Positions 55,435-63,742 of a stretch of DNA of 64,000 nucleotides are shown one piece after another. Source of the stretch: Streptosporangiales bacterium. GTDB lineage: Bacteria > Actinomycetota > Actinomycetes > Streptosporangiales > WHSR01. Location of the stretch: positions 1-64,000 of the forward strand of contig WHSR01000005.1 of the NCBI GenBank assembly GCA_009379995.1. The letters run 5' to 3'. Both the position numbers and the translations under genes were made by a program. Under the pieces are notes generated by a model. The model worked only from the letters and a program-made list of their open reading frames with translations, had not been told where the DNA came from and did no database searches. Position 1 is the stretch's first letter; every line of letters starts with the position of its first letter.

Positions 55435-56840
55435 GCGAGGCCCTCCGCGACAGGGATCCCCGCGGCGGGGACCCTCGCAGACGAGCCCTCCGCGGAAGAG
55501 CCCTCCGCGGGAAACAGATGCTCTCGGGCAAGCCGAGCCGCTACCAAGCCGCTCCGCACTGCTCCCTCCATGGTGTCGGGCCAGCCCGTGTCGGTCCACG
55601 CGCCGGCGATGAAGAGGCCGGGCAGCCGCGTCCGCGCCGGCGGGCGCAGCGAAGAGCAGCCCGGCGCCTGACGAAAGGTCGCGCGGCGTTCCCGGGTGAC
55701 GAAGAAGTCCACCACCCGCGCCCGGCGGGCAGCCGGGAACAGCTGGTCCAGGGCCGGCAGGAACTCGCCGCGTAGCTCGGTCGTCGGGCGGTCGATGTGC
55801 GGATCGGCCGCCGAGACCGAAACTGCCAGGTACTGCCCGTGCCGAGTTCCGGAGATCCGGGTGCGATCGAAGACCCACTGCACCGGCGAGTCGACCGCCG
55901 CGGCGAACGGCAGCGACGTCACCTGGCGGTCGTAGATCACGTGCACGTTGATGATGGGCGTGGCGCCGAGCCGGGCGAACCGCCACCGGTCCGGCACCGC
56001 GGCCTCGGGTACCAGCGAGGCCGCGGCGTCGTGCGGCACGGCGACGACCACCGCGTCGGCGTCGAGGCGCGTCCCGTCGACGATCACCGCGAAACCGGCG
56101 CCGGGTCCCCCAGGGTGGGGTTCGACCGCGGTGACCTTGGCCCGCGTCCGTACCTCGGCGCCGCTGCGGGCCAGCAGCCTGGCCGCGGACTCGCCGTGCA
56201 GCTCCTGCAGCGGCACGGCGGGAACGCCGATGTCGGCCGCGTCGCGCGCACCGAGGAGCCCGGTCTGCACCACCATCGCGGCCAGGCCCAGGGAGGCCTC
56301 GTCGGAGCCCGCGTTGAGGGACGCGACGACGAACAGATCCCACAGGCCGCGGCGTGCCGCCCCGTCCTGCCCCCGGGCGCCCAGCCACTCACCGAACGTC
56401 CGCAGGTCAAGGGCCGGGTCGGCGAGGTTGAGGCCACGCAGCGCCAGCGCGGCACGCGCAGCACCCGCCCGTTCCGCCGGTGTGAGGAGCGAGTACCTCG
56501 CGAGCGCCGGGCCCAGATGCAGCGGTCCGGGCAGGTTCGTCCGGCGCAGCCGGGCACGCCGGCCGTCCGACCGCAGCACCGTGACGTCGAACCGGTCCTG
56601 CAGCGCCACCCGGTCCGCGACCCCCAGCCGGTCGAGCAGCCCGCGGTACGCCGTACAGCACCGCAGGAAGACGTGTTGGCCGTTGTCGACGACCAGGTCG
56701 CCGCGGGTGAACGAGTGGGTGGCGCCGCCAAGCCGCGGCCGCCCTTCCAGCAGAGTGACCCCGGCCCCGGCCTCGGAGAGCGCGATCGCGGCCGCGATCC
56801 CGGCCAGGCCGCCGCCCACGACAATCGCATGCGGACTCAT
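55431..56840 (-). CDS. hpnE: Hydroxysqualene dehydroxylase HpnE
   Basis: A 469-residue FAD-dependent amine-oxidase-fold enzyme, the third step of the HpnCDE squalene route (hydroxysqualene to squalene). FAD motif V-V-G-G-G-L-A-G-I-A-A-A, then L-E-G-R-P-R-L-G-G-A-T-H-S, and the C-terminal flavin contact I-A-G-A-W-T-D-T-G-W-P-D-T-M-E-G-A. The end carries a low-complexity Ser/Ala/Glu/Gly repeat (S-S-A-E-G-S-S-A) coded by tandem GAGCCCTCCGC-like units near 55480-55505. Start and stop overlap neighbours by four bases each. Confidence 0.93.
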   Translation of the reverse strand: MSPHAIVVGGGLAGIAAAIALSEAGAGVTLLEGRPRLGGATHSFTRGDLVVDNGQHVFLRCCTAYRGLLDRLGVADRVALQDRFDVTVLRSDGRRARLRRTNLPGPLHLGPALARYSLLTPAERAGAARAALALRGLNLADPALDLRTFGEWLGARGQDGAARRGLWDLFVVASLNAGSDEASLGLAAMVVQTGLLGARDAADIGVPAVPLQELHGESAARLLARSGAEVRTRAKVTAVEPHPGGPGAGFAVIVDGTRLDADAVVVAVPHDAAASLVPEAAVPDRWRFARLGATPIINVHVIYDRQVTSLPFAAAVDSPVQWVFDRTRISGTRHGQYLAVSVSAADPHIDRPTTELRGEFLPALDQLFPAARRARVVDFFVTRERRATFRQAPGCSSLRPPARTRLPGLFIAGAWTDTGWPDTMEGAVRSGLVAARLAREHLFPAEGSSAEGSSARVPAAGIPVAEGLA

Positions 56841-57718
56841 ATCGGCACACCCGCCAGCGACCGCACGGCGACCAGGACCTTCTCCCAGCCGGTCAGCGAG
56901 GTTCTGCTGCGCAGAACCGCGGCGGGGTCGGCGGCGATCCGGTCGTGCAGGCCGCGATAGATACCTGCCATTGCGGCGGTGCACGCCGCGCTCCGCCGGT
57001 CCAGCATCGACAGCAGCGGCAGTCCCTGCGCATACCACTCCCGGGCCCGCTCCGCCTCGAAGCGCACGAGCTCAACGAACGGGGCTCCCGGGTCACGGAG
57101 GTAGCCGGAATCCTCCGGCTCCAGCCGAACCCCGAAACGGTTGAGATCCTCGGCCGGAAGATAGGTGCGGCCGGTGAGGTGGTCCTCCCGTACGTCCCGC
57201 AGGATGTTCGTCAACTGCAGCGCGACGCCCAACGCGTCGGCCCTCGAGGCGGCGACCCGCAGGTCTTCCGCCCCGAAGACGCCCAGCGACAGCCTGCCGA
57301 TCGACCCGGCCACGCAGCGGCAGTAGTGCAGCAGCTCGTCGAAGGTGACGTACGTGGTCCCCCGTACGTCCGCCGCGCAGCCCTCGATGAGCTCGTCGAA
57401 CGCCGCGAGCGGGATCGGGAAGCTTGCGGCGGCGTCGGCCAGCGCGACCAGAACCATGTCGTCCAGGTGATCTTCGAGGCGGCCGCTACGCACGTCCTCC
57501 AGATCACGCCGGGCGTCCTCCAGCCGGACGAGCTTCTCCTCGTGTGGCAGGTCGCCGTCGCCGATGTCGTCGATGCGCCGCGCGAACGCGTACACCGCGC
57601 TGAGCGCCCGCCGCTTCGGCGGGAGCAGCAGCCGGATCCCGTAGGAGAAGTTGCGTGCCTGTGTACGGGTGATGGACTCGCAGTGTCGGTAGGCGTGGTC
57701 GACGTCGACCGCTGTCAC
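56837..57718 (-). CDS. hpnD: Presqualene diphosphate synthase HpnD
   Basis: A 293-residue squalene/phytoene-synthase-fold enzyme joining two farnesyl diphosphates into presqualene diphosphate. Family marks: N-F-S-Y-G-I-R-L-L-L near residue 25, D-D-I-G-D (first Asp motif), and Q-L-T-N-I-L-R-D-V-R-E-D (second Asp motif). GTG 57718 is chosen as it follows the hpnC stop by eight bases with GGGAGG eleven bases upstream; GTGs at 57730 and 57757 lie inside hpnC. ATGA overlap with hpnE downstream. Confidence 0.92.
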   Translation of the reverse strand: MTAVDVDHAYRHCESITRTQARNFSYGIRLLLPPKRRALSAVYAFARRIDDIGDGDLPHEEKLVRLEDARRDLEDVRSGRLEDHLDDMVLVALADAAASFPIPLAAFDELIEGCAADVRGTTYVTFDELLHYCRCVAGSIGRLSLGVFGAEDLRVAASRADALGVALQLTNILRDVREDHLTGRTYLPAEDLNRFGVRLEPEDSGYLRDPGAPFVELVRFEAERAREWYAQGLPLLSMLDRRSAACTAAMAGIYRGLHDRIAADPAAVLRSRTSLTGWEKVLVAVRSLAGVPI

Positions 57719-57726
57719 GTCCCGTC

Positions 57727-58629
57727 TCACCTCCCCCGCCGCACGAGACGTAGCCACTCCACGAGCACCCGAGCCGGGCGTGGGCGGGGTGAGGTGCTCA
57801 TCACGTCGTATCCGACCGCGCGGATGGCGGCGGCAGCCGCCCGGCCGCCCGCTACATACCCCGCGACGGCGAGCCGGGCGAAGCCGCGCAGCGTGCCCAC
57901 CAGCGGGGCTCCCTCGTGCAGGAGCCGCACGGCCCGCTGGGTCTCGAAGGCGACGAGCTCCCGCACGCGCGCTGGCGTGGGAGCGACGAGGTCCGCCTCG
58001 GCGCAGCAGAAGCGCTCGAGGTCCTCCTGGGGCAGGTAGACCCGGTCGCGGCCGAGGTCCTCGGCCACGTCCTGCCAGTGCTCGACGAGCTGGAGCCCGG
58101 TGCAGATGCAGTCGGACAGCCGCATCCGCTCCGGAGTCGCGGCCCCGAAGATGTACAGGACGACGTGACCGACCGGATTCGCCGAGAGCGTGCAGTAGTC
58201 GAGCAGGTCCCGATAGGTGCGGTAACGGGACACCCGTTGATCTTGACGGTTGGCTTCGATAAGGGCGCGGAACGGATCGGCCGGAATTCCGTACCCGCGC
58301 GCCGTCGGCTCCAGCGCCTGCAGCACGGGCAGCCGGGCGGCACCCGCATACATCCGATCCAGGTCGTCCTCGATCGCATCGAGCATCTTCCCGCGCTCGC
58401 TCCGCGGTACCTCGTCCCCGACGTCGTCGACGAGCCGGGCAAAGCCGTACAGCGCCATCAGGTGCCGACGATAACGACGGGGCAACAGCCTGGAGGCCAC
58501 CGGGAAGTTCTCCCCGCTCGCCTTCGCAAGCACGGAACCGGGCAGATCAAGGCCGACGACCTCGGGCGATGCTGTCTGCGTACTCTGCGACGACGCGGGG
58601 GTGACCGAAGAACACCCAGCCCGATCCAC
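57727..58629 (-). CDS. hpnC: Hydroxysqualene synthase HpnC
   Basis: A 300-residue squalene/phytoene-synthase-like enzyme converting presqualene diphosphate to hydroxysqualene. E-N-F-P-V-A-S-R-L-L-P, L-V-D-D-V-G-D-E (first Asp motif) and W-Q-D-V-A-E-D-L-G-R-D-R-V-Y-L-P (second) fit HpnC rather than HpnD. GTG 58629 is preferred over other GTGs because AGGAG lies seven bases upstream. First gene of the hopanoid operon; the operator array is 170-250 bases upstream. Confidence 0.92.
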   Translation of the reverse strand: MDRAGCSSVTPASSQSTQTASPEVVGLDLPGSVLAKASGENFPVASRLLPRRYRRHLMALYGFARLVDDVGDEVPRSERGKMLDAIEDDLDRMYAGAARLPVLQALEPTARGYGIPADPFRALIEANRQDQRVSRYRTYRDLLDYCTLSANPVGHVVLYIFGAATPERMRLSDCICTGLQLVEHWQDVAEDLGRDRVYLPQEDLERFCCAEADLVAPTPARVRELVAFETQRAVRLLHEGAPLVGTLRGFARLAVAGYVAGGRAAAAAIRAVGYDVMSTSPRPRPARVLVEWLRLVRRGR

Positions 58630-58798
58630 CAGCCGTCTCCTAGACCGATCGACTCTCGATATTCGTTCTTTTACCCACGACAGCACGCCTAGGCAATGCA
58701 ACCCGCTCCCATCGGCAAAAATTCTAGATGACCGTGGCGTCCAGTTCCATAACACCTTTGCCGGCAGGGAGTTAGGCGGGGCGGAGCCCGGCAATTCC

Positions 58799-58877
58799 TG
58801 ACGCTTGCGTCGCTAATTACTGACGTACGCGTCAATTCCTGACGCGTACGTCGTATAAAATGCTGACGCGAATGTCG
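58799..58877. promoter_or_regulatory. Four-copy TGACG palindrome array ahead of the hopanoid operon
   Basis: Four 14-bp units of the form TGACG-n4-CGTC(A/G), one with TGTCG: TGACGCTTGCGTCG (58799), TGACGTACGCGTCA (58821), TGACGCGTACGTCG (58840) and TGACGCGAATGTCG (58864). Starts are 22, 19 and 24 bases apart, about two helical turns, and the three left copies are each preceded by AATTCC or AATTAC. A TATAAAAT box (58854-58861) lies between copies 3 and 4. This is the main landmark in the 390-base gap between hpnC and the DUF4235 gene. It looks like cooperative binding sites for a dimer (TetR, MarR or bZIP-like symmetry), controlling the operon, the divergent gene, or both. Confidence 0.7.
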
Positions 58878-58911
58878 CAGAAACCACGGGCGGTGACGGC
58901 GTCCCCCCAGC

Positions 58912-58977
58912 CCGTGATCACGGTCTCGATGGGTAGAGACTAGGGGTGTCTGTGGACAGAGATCCACGGGACACCCC
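58912..58977 (+). promoter_or_regulatory. Leader palindrome and strong hairpin before the DUF4235 gene
   Basis: CCGTGATCACGG (58912-58923) is a perfect 12-bp palindrome. GGGGTGTC (58943-58950) pairs with GACACCCC (58970-58977), with an inner GTGGA/TCCAC pair. If transcribed, this is a stable stem-loop ending about 40 bases before the ATG. Possible leader control or a terminator for readthrough; not classifiable. Confidence 0.4.
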
Positions 58978-59019
58978 AACCCCGACACGACACGTAACGA
59001 CGACTCACGAGGAGAAGCG

Positions 59020-59310
59020 ATGTCCGGCAGAGGCGAAGAGGTGGGCTGGAAGCTTCTCGGCGGGCTGGCGGCGATCACGGCCGGCTTCGCCGCACGCAAG
59101 GCGGTGCAGGCCGCGTGGAAGATGGGGACCGGCAAGGAGCCCCCGGCAAACCCGGAACATCCGGACACCACCTTGGCCGAAGCCATCGGTTGGGCCATGC
59201 TGAGCGGTGCGGTCATGGGGCTGGCCCGGATGATCGCCACCCGCGAGGCCGCGAAGCGCTGGCGTAAGGCGACGGGCGCGCTGCCGCCCGGCCTGGAGGA
59301 CATTGTCTGA
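59020..59310 (+). CDS. DUF4235 membrane protein
   Basis: A 96-residue protein with two hydrophobic helices (W-K-L-L-G-G-L-A-A-I-T-A-G-F-A-A and A-I-G-W-A-M-L-S-G-A-V-M-G-L-A) joined by a loop and ending in a basic amphipathic helix (R-E-A-A-K-R-W-R-K-A-T-G). This is the DUF4235 layout. Function unknown. GAGGAG lies four to five bases ahead of the ATG. The next gene starts 17 bases after the stop, so they are likely co-transcribed. Confidence 0.85.
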   Translation: MSGRGEEVGWKLLGGLAAITAGFAARKAVQAAWKMGTGKEPPANPEHPDTTLAEAIGWAMLSGAVMGLARMIATREAAKRWRKATGALPPGLEDIV

Positions 59311-59327
59311 TCCTGGAGGACGTGCCG

Positions 59328-59912
59328 ATGGTGTTACCGCTGGTGGATGAGCTGCGTCAGGAGCGCAGGCGTCTCCTGGACACGCTGCGGAGCCTCACCG
59401 ACGAGGAGTTCGAATCGGGGCCGACGCTCTGCCAGGGCTGGGCGCCGCGCGACGTGCTCGCCCACGTCATGGGCGTGGACCGGCCAGGGATGTACGTACG
59501 CTGTCTGTTGCGCATCGACACCGCCAACGCCCGTATGGTGGATCACGGCCGACGCATGGACCGTGAGGAGCTCATGGCCGCCGCTGTCGACTGGGCGGAG
59601 CGGCCCTCGCTCACTACCCGGCTCGCGGCCGGCTTTCTGCTCGGCGACCTGGGCGTCCACCACCAAGACATCCTGCGCGGCCTCGGCCGGAGCCGAGAGA
59701 TTCCCCGTGCGGTAACTGCCGCCATCTTCCGCGAAGGGATCATCTGGAGCTGGCCGTTCGGGCGGAAACTCCTGCACCACCGGGTCGTCCCGACGACCGA
59801 GGGCGGACGCCCGATCGGCCGGGGCAGCGAGGTGCGCGGACCGACCGAGGCGCTGGGCATGTGGCTCGCCGGACGACACTCGGTGGAGCCGGAGCTGGAG
59901 TTCGCGTCCTGA
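59328..59912 (+). CDS. Mycothiol-dependent maleylpyruvate-isomerase-family (DinB-like) protein
   Basis: A 194-residue four-helix-bundle protein of the MDMPI N-terminal family. Features: E-E-F-E-S-G-P-T-L-C-Q-G-W-A-P-R-D-V-L-A-H-V and G-D-L-G-V-H-H-Q-D-I-L-R-G-L, whose histidines (H of A-H-V and H-H-Q-D) form the metal site. Such proteins use mycothiol, found only in actinobacteria. Substrate unknown. ATG 59328 is chosen over GTG 59322 because GGAGG is then eight bases away instead of two. Confidence 0.82.
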   Translation: MVLPLVDELRQERRRLLDTLRSLTDEEFESGPTLCQGWAPRDVLAHVMGVDRPGMYVRCLLRIDTANARMVDHGRRMDREELMAAAVDWAERPSLTTRLAAGFLLGDLGVHHQDILRGLGRSREIPRAVTAAIFREGIIWSWPFGRKLLHHRVVPTTEGGRPIGRGSEVRGPTEALGMWLAGRHSVEPELEFAS

Positions 59913-59925
59913 CCCCTTGCTGGTA

Positions 59926-59982
59926 GCCGTGATCTTGCAGAAATTCAACCCCATGGATCTTGAATTTCTGCAAGATCACGGC
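59926..59982. repeat. Intergenic palindrome family A, copy 8
   Basis: Perfect 23-bp arms (59926-59948 and 59960-59982), core GTGATCTTGCAGAAATTCAA, between convergent genes. The right arm contains the TGA stop of the EcsC-like gene on the minus strand. Confidence 0.93.
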
Positions 59983-60791
59983 CGATGGGGGGTGGACACC
60001 CCCATGACCTGCCCCCGCAGGTCGTTGCGAACGAGTTCGGCCAGCCGCCGGGTACCCCCGTAGTTCAGGGTTCCGCCGGCGACCGCGCCGGTGAGGAACG
60101 GCCCCAGGGTGGAGAGGTTACGGCCGAAGACGCGCATCAGCCGCCTGCGCAGGGCGTGTTTGGCGGCCGCGCCGAGAGCCAGCGTCAACGAGTCGGGCTG
60201 CAGGGGATTGACACCTCGCCGCTTGCCCCAGGCCTGGAGGAAGACGACGCTTCGCTGGGTTCGGGTGCCCGGGATCTGCACGCCGTAGGCCTCGTGCAGC
60301 TCCGCGATGAGTTTCATCTCGATCGCGGCGACGACGAGGGTCTCCGCGGCGATCTGTACCGGGGCGGAAAGAAGAGTGGGCGGGGCTGCGTACTCGGCGG
60401 CGGCGAGCACGCCGCCGGCCGCGCCGACCGCCGCCGTGGACTTGGCGGCGGTGTTCGTGAGGGAGTCGGCCAGCGCCTCGCCGGTACGGCCACGGTGATG
60501 CGCCTGCAGCGTCTCGAGGTCCCGTATCGGAACTCGGGGGGCGATCTCATCGATGAACACGTCGGCAAGCCACCGCCCGCCGGCGACACCTCGAGCACCG
60601 GCCCGGCGGGCGCCGTCGGCCAGGGCGGCGGCGAGCCGCACCATCAGCCGGCCTCGCGCCTGTCGGCTCAGGTCCTCCTCGGAGGAGAGCCGGCCGACGA
60701 GATCACCGACCTCGGTGATCGAAGCGGGCTTCTCACCTCGCCCGCCGTGTTCCGGTCGGCCGGCCTCCCGCTGCTCCGACGGCGGGGTCAC
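59976..60791 (-). CDS. EcsC-like helical protein of unknown function
   Basis: A 271-residue protein. The N-terminus is charged and low in complexity, then comes a helical region with a central hydrophobic Ala/Gly-rich hairpin (A-A-V-G-A-A-G-G-V-L-A-A-A-E-Y-A and A-E-T-L-V-V-A-A-I-E-M-K-L). R-R-R-L-M-R-V-F-G and G-P-F-L-T-G-A-V-A-G-G lie near the end. It resembles the EcsC-type family loosely; I would not rely on that name. GTG 60791 has GGGAG six bases before it. Its stop codon lies within palindrome A copy 8, and the final residues R-P are read from that arm. Follows DUF4193 by 16 bases. Confidence 0.65.
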   Translation of the reverse strand: MTPPSEQREAGRPEHGGRGEKPASITEVGDLVGRLSSEEDLSRQARGRLMVRLAAALADGARRAGARGVAGGRWLADVFIDEIAPRVPIRDLETLQAHHRGRTGEALADSLTNTAAKSTAAVGAAGGVLAAAEYAAPPTLLSAPVQIAAETLVVAAIEMKLIAELHEAYGVQIPGTRTQRSVVFLQAWGKRRGVNPLQPDSLTLALGAAAKHALRRRLMRVFGRNLSTLGPFLTGAVAGGTLNYGGTRRLAELVRNDLRGQVMGVSTPHRP

Positions 60792-60807
60792 TACCGTCTC
60801 CCGTGCC

Positions 60808-61107
60808 TTACGCAGCGCACTCGCGGCAGACCAGCTGACCGTTGCGTTCCTCGGCGAGCTGGCTGCGATGGTGCACCAGGAAGCACCGCGAGCAAGTGAA
60901 CTCGTCGGCCTGCCGAGGCAGGACCCGAACGGAGAGCTCCTCGTTAGACAGATCGGCGCCCGGGAGCTCCAGGGACTCGGCCACCTCGTCGGGGTCGACG
61001 TCGATGGTGCTGGCGGCCTTGTCGGCTCGACGGGCCTGCAGCTCCTGTAGGCTGTCTTCGCCGATCTCGTCCTCTGTCTTGCGTGGGCTGTCGTAGTCGG
61101 TGGCCAT
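60808..61107 (-). CDS. DUF4193 zinc-ribbon protein
   Basis: A 99-residue protein of the actinobacterial DUF4193 family. It opens M-A-T-D-Y-D-S-P-R-K, has an acidic middle (V-D-P-D-E-V-A-E-S-L) and ends in a zinc ribbon with C-S-R-C (72-75) and C-R-E-C (94-97). The family is highly conserved and usually found near dut and sigma genes; the role is not established. GGAG lies six bases before the ATG. Confidence 0.9.
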   Translation of the reverse strand: MATDYDSPRKTEDEIGEDSLQELQARRADKAASTIDVDPDEVAESLELPGADLSNEELSVRVLPRQADEFTCSRCFLVHHRSQLAEERNGQLVCRECAA

Positions 61108-61288
61108 CTCTCTATCTCCATCCCCCTCGGACTTGTCTTCAGCGCCATCGCGCGGGATGTAACGCTCCAGCGGCTCTAGTTGTGCCCGATCCGAGCGGAA
61201 AATTGTGCCACGCGCTCGATGTGTCGGCGGCACGCCACGCCAGGCGGGTCTCCTGACCTGCCGACGAGGGCCCACAACGTGGTGGATA

Positions 61289-61600
61289 TCACAATCCGTA
61301 ACGAGGCGCCTCGACACAACGCACCCCCTCCGAGCCGACGGTGGCCGCGTGCCGGGTGCCGGGCGGGAGCACCATCCGGTCCCCCGGGCGGAGTTCGACG
61401 TCGCCGTCGTCGGTATGGAAGACGATGCCGCCCCGCACGCAGTAGAGCACCTTCTCGTAGACGTGTTCGTGCCAGCCGTACGTATCTCCGGGAGCGTTGC
61501 CCCATCGATCCACTCCAGGCAGACCTTCGGCCGTCATGGAGCGCACGATCTCGTCCTCGCTCGGCGGCGGGCCGGAGTGCCGGCGAACCTGCGCGGGCAT
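61289..61600 (-). CDS. Small cupin-domain protein
   Basis: A 103-residue single cupin: W-H-E-H-V-Y-E-K-V-L-Y-C-V-R-G-G (motif 1, H-x-H-x4-E) and P-G-D-R-M-V-L-P-P-G-T-R-H (motif 2) give a complete metal site. It may be an enzyme or a sensor; the substrate is unknown. ATG 61600 is ten bases after GGAGG; TTG 61606 is four bases after it and is an alternative. It is downstream of a sensor kinase on the same strand (31-base gap), so it may belong to that regulon. The 181 bases between it and DUF4193 show no feature. Confidence 0.8.
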   Translation of the reverse strand: MPAQVRRHSGPPPSEDEIVRSMTAEGLPGVDRWGNAPGDTYGWHEHVYEKVLYCVRGGIVFHTDDGDVELRPGDRMVLPPGTRHAATVGSEGVRCVEAPRYGL

Positions 61601-61631
61601 TGCCAATCGACCTCCTCGTTCACCCTCGGTG

Positions 61632-62765
61632 TCATCCGGACGGTAGCCGCACGGTGATCACCAGGCCGCCGCCCGAGCGGGGTGCCGCGGTAACCGCGCC
61701 GCCGTGGGCCTTGGCGACGGAACGCACGATAGACAGGCCGAGCCCGGCACCCCGGTCGCTACCGACCCGCTCGGGCTGATGGCGGCGGAACGGGTCGAAC
61801 AGCCCCTCCACATCGTGTGCCGGCACCACCGGGCCGGTGTTCTCCACCTGGAGGACCGTCGAACCGTTCATCGCCGAGGTACGGAGGACGATCTCACCTC
61901 CGTCGACGTTGTGCCGTACGGCATTCTGCACGAGGTTCAGGACCAGCTGCTCGAGGAGCACGGGCTCGCCCATGGTCGGGGCGGGCGCGAGCTCCCTGTG
62001 CACGGTGGCGTCCCTGCCCGCGACCTCGTCGCCGACGGCGTCGAGCGCCGCCGCGGCGAGGTCGTCGAGGCTCACCCGCTTGCGGGTGGTAAGCGCCCGC
62101 TCGCTGCGGGCCAGCAGGAGCAGCCCTTCGATGAGCCGCTCGCTGCGGGCATTGGTGGCCAGCAGGGTACGGCCGACCGCCTTGAGGTCCTCGGAGGCCT
62201 CCGGGTCTGCGAGCGCCACCTCGAGCAGGGTCCGGTTGACAGCGAGCGGCGTCCGCAGCTCGTGCGAGGCGTTGGCGACGAACCGCCGCTCGCTGTCGAA
62301 GGCCGCGTGCAGCCGGTCCAGCATGGCGTCGAAGGTGTCGGCCAGCTCCTTGATCTCGTCCTGCGGGCCCTCCAGCGCGATCCGCTCGTGCAGGGTGCTC
62401 TCGGAGAGCCGGCGCGCCGTCGCGGTCACCTTGTTCAGCGGGGCCAGCGCGCGGTCGGCCACGAACCAGCCGAGGATCAGCGCCGCGATCCCGACCCCCG
62501 CGAGGGCGACGAGGGACTGCCGCAACAGCCGGTCTAGCGCCGCGGAAGCGAACTGGTCAGCGACCTGCCTCGGATCTTGGAACAGGTCGAGCGAGCCGAG
62601 CGGCAACACCACCAGGGAATCCAGGATCTGCCGCACCAGGAAGTACATCACCGCGAGCAGCAGCGCGCCGGCGAGAAAGAACATCCCCCCGTAGAGCAGG
62701 GTGAGCCGCAGCCGCACGCTCATCCGCCGCGGCAGCTGACGTATGTCCTCGATGAGACCGGTCAC
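61632..62765 (-). CDS. Sensor histidine kinase
   Basis: A 377-residue kinase. Two transmembrane helices (about residues 22-45 and 85-103) enclose a short extracytoplasmic loop of about 40 residues. A HAMP segment follows, then the phospho-acceptor H168 in A-S-H-E-L-R-T-P-L, the N box (N-L-V-Q-N-A-V-R-H-N) and the G boxes (D-R-G-A-G-L-G-L-S-I-V). The signal is unknown; so small a sensor loop suggests it reads the membrane or a partner protein. It follows the response regulator gene by 60 bases, on the same strand. Confidence 0.93.
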   Translation of the reverse strand: MTGLIEDIRQLPRRMSVRLRLTLLYGGMFFLAGALLLAVMYFLVRQILDSLVVLPLGSLDLFQDPRQVADQFASAALDRLLRQSLVALAGVGIAALILGWFVADRALAPLNKVTATARRLSESTLHERIALEGPQDEIKELADTFDAMLDRLHAAFDSERRFVANASHELRTPLAVNRTLLEVALADPEASEDLKAVGRTLLATNARSERLIEGLLLLARSERALTTRKRVSLDDLAAAALDAVGDEVAGRDATVHRELAPAPTMGEPVLLEQLVLNLVQNAVRHNVDGGEIVLRTSAMNGSTVLQVENTGPVVPAHDVEGLFDPFRRHQPERVGSDRGAGLGLSIVRSVAKAHGGAVTAAPRSGGGLVITVRLPSG

Positions 62766-62825
62766 GGTTTTCTCTTGTTCACGTTCGTGCGGTTCGACGG
62801 TCCGCGTGCGTCGCGTGCGTGGCGC

Positions 62826-63479
62826 TCACAGCCGGTACCCCACGCCGGGCACGGTGTGGATCAAGGCCGGCTCTCCGAGCTTGCGGCGCAGGGTCATCAC
62901 CGTCACCCGCACCACGTTGGTGAACGGATCGATGTGCTCGTCCCAGGCCTTCTCCAGCAGCTGCTCGGAGCTCACCACCGCGCCATCGGCCCGCATGAGC
63001 ACCTCGAGCACGGCGAACTCCTTGCGGGTAAGCGGGAGGTGCTGACCGTCGCGGAAGGCGTCGCGGCGCGCCGGGTCGAGCCGTACGCCACCGCGTTCGA
63101 GCACGGGTGGCAGCGGCGGCGTCGCCCGGCGGCCCAGTGCCCGGATCCGCGCCACAAGTTCCGCGAACGCGAACGGCTTGGCCAGGTAGTCGTCGGCACC
63201 CAGGGACAGGCCTTCGACCTTGTCGTCGAGGTCCCCCGAGGCCGTGAGCATGAGAATGCGCGCGGGCGTACGCCCCTCGACGAGTTGCCCGCACACCTCG
63301 TCGCCGTGTACTACCGGCAGGTCCCGGTCGAGCACCACGACGTCGTAGTCGTTGACGCTGGTCCGCTCCAGCGCGCCATCGCCGTCGTAGGCGACGTCGA
63401 CCGCCATGGCTTCCCCACGCAGGCCGGTGGCGATGGCATCCGCGAGCACCTGTTCGTCCTCGACGACCAGCACTCGCAC
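62826..63479 (-). CDS. OmpR-family response regulator
   Basis: A 217-residue regulator: receiver domain (E-D-E at 7-9, phospho-acceptor D51, T at about 79, K101) and a winged-helix DNA-binding domain ending in T-V-P-G-V-G-Y-R-L. It pairs with the histidine kinase next to it. GTG 63479. The 263 bases to the next gene probably carry its promoter; AT content is slightly raised near 63600-63690 but I can point to no motif. Confidence 0.94.
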   Translation of the reverse strand: MRVLVVEDEQVLADAIATGLRGEAMAVDVAYDGDGALERTSVNDYDVVVLDRDLPVVHGDEVCGQLVEGRTPARILMLTASGDLDDKVEGLSLGADDYLAKPFAFAELVARIRALGRRATPPLPPVLERGGVRLDPARRDAFRDGQHLPLTRKEFAVLEVLMRADGAVVSSEQLLEKAWDEHIDPFTNVVRVTVMTLRRKLGEPALIHTVPGVGYRL

Positions 63480-63742
63480 TCGCTCTCACCTCCGACCTTC
63501 TAGCGTGGCGCGCTGGACCGGCACGCCTTTTCTTTCACATGGCGGATAAGCCCAGCGTAAGAGGCCCTGCGCCCGGGATGGACGGCCGAACCCGGTAGAT
63601 CGCCGCCTGGCGGTGGCCGCCGGCGGGACGCCAGCCCGGCGCTTTCATCGCGGGATGATCACGAAGGCTTGAAGTAGACAACCTACCGGGGCTCCACCCG
63701 CGGTCCACGCCCCGGGCAAGGTGGTCGGCAACCTGGGCGCGG

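Noticed and set aside
58799..58877. CRISPR-like appearance of the four repeats
   Set aside because: Units are only 14 bases, palindromic, diverged, with 5-10 base spacers and no cas genes; this is an operator array.
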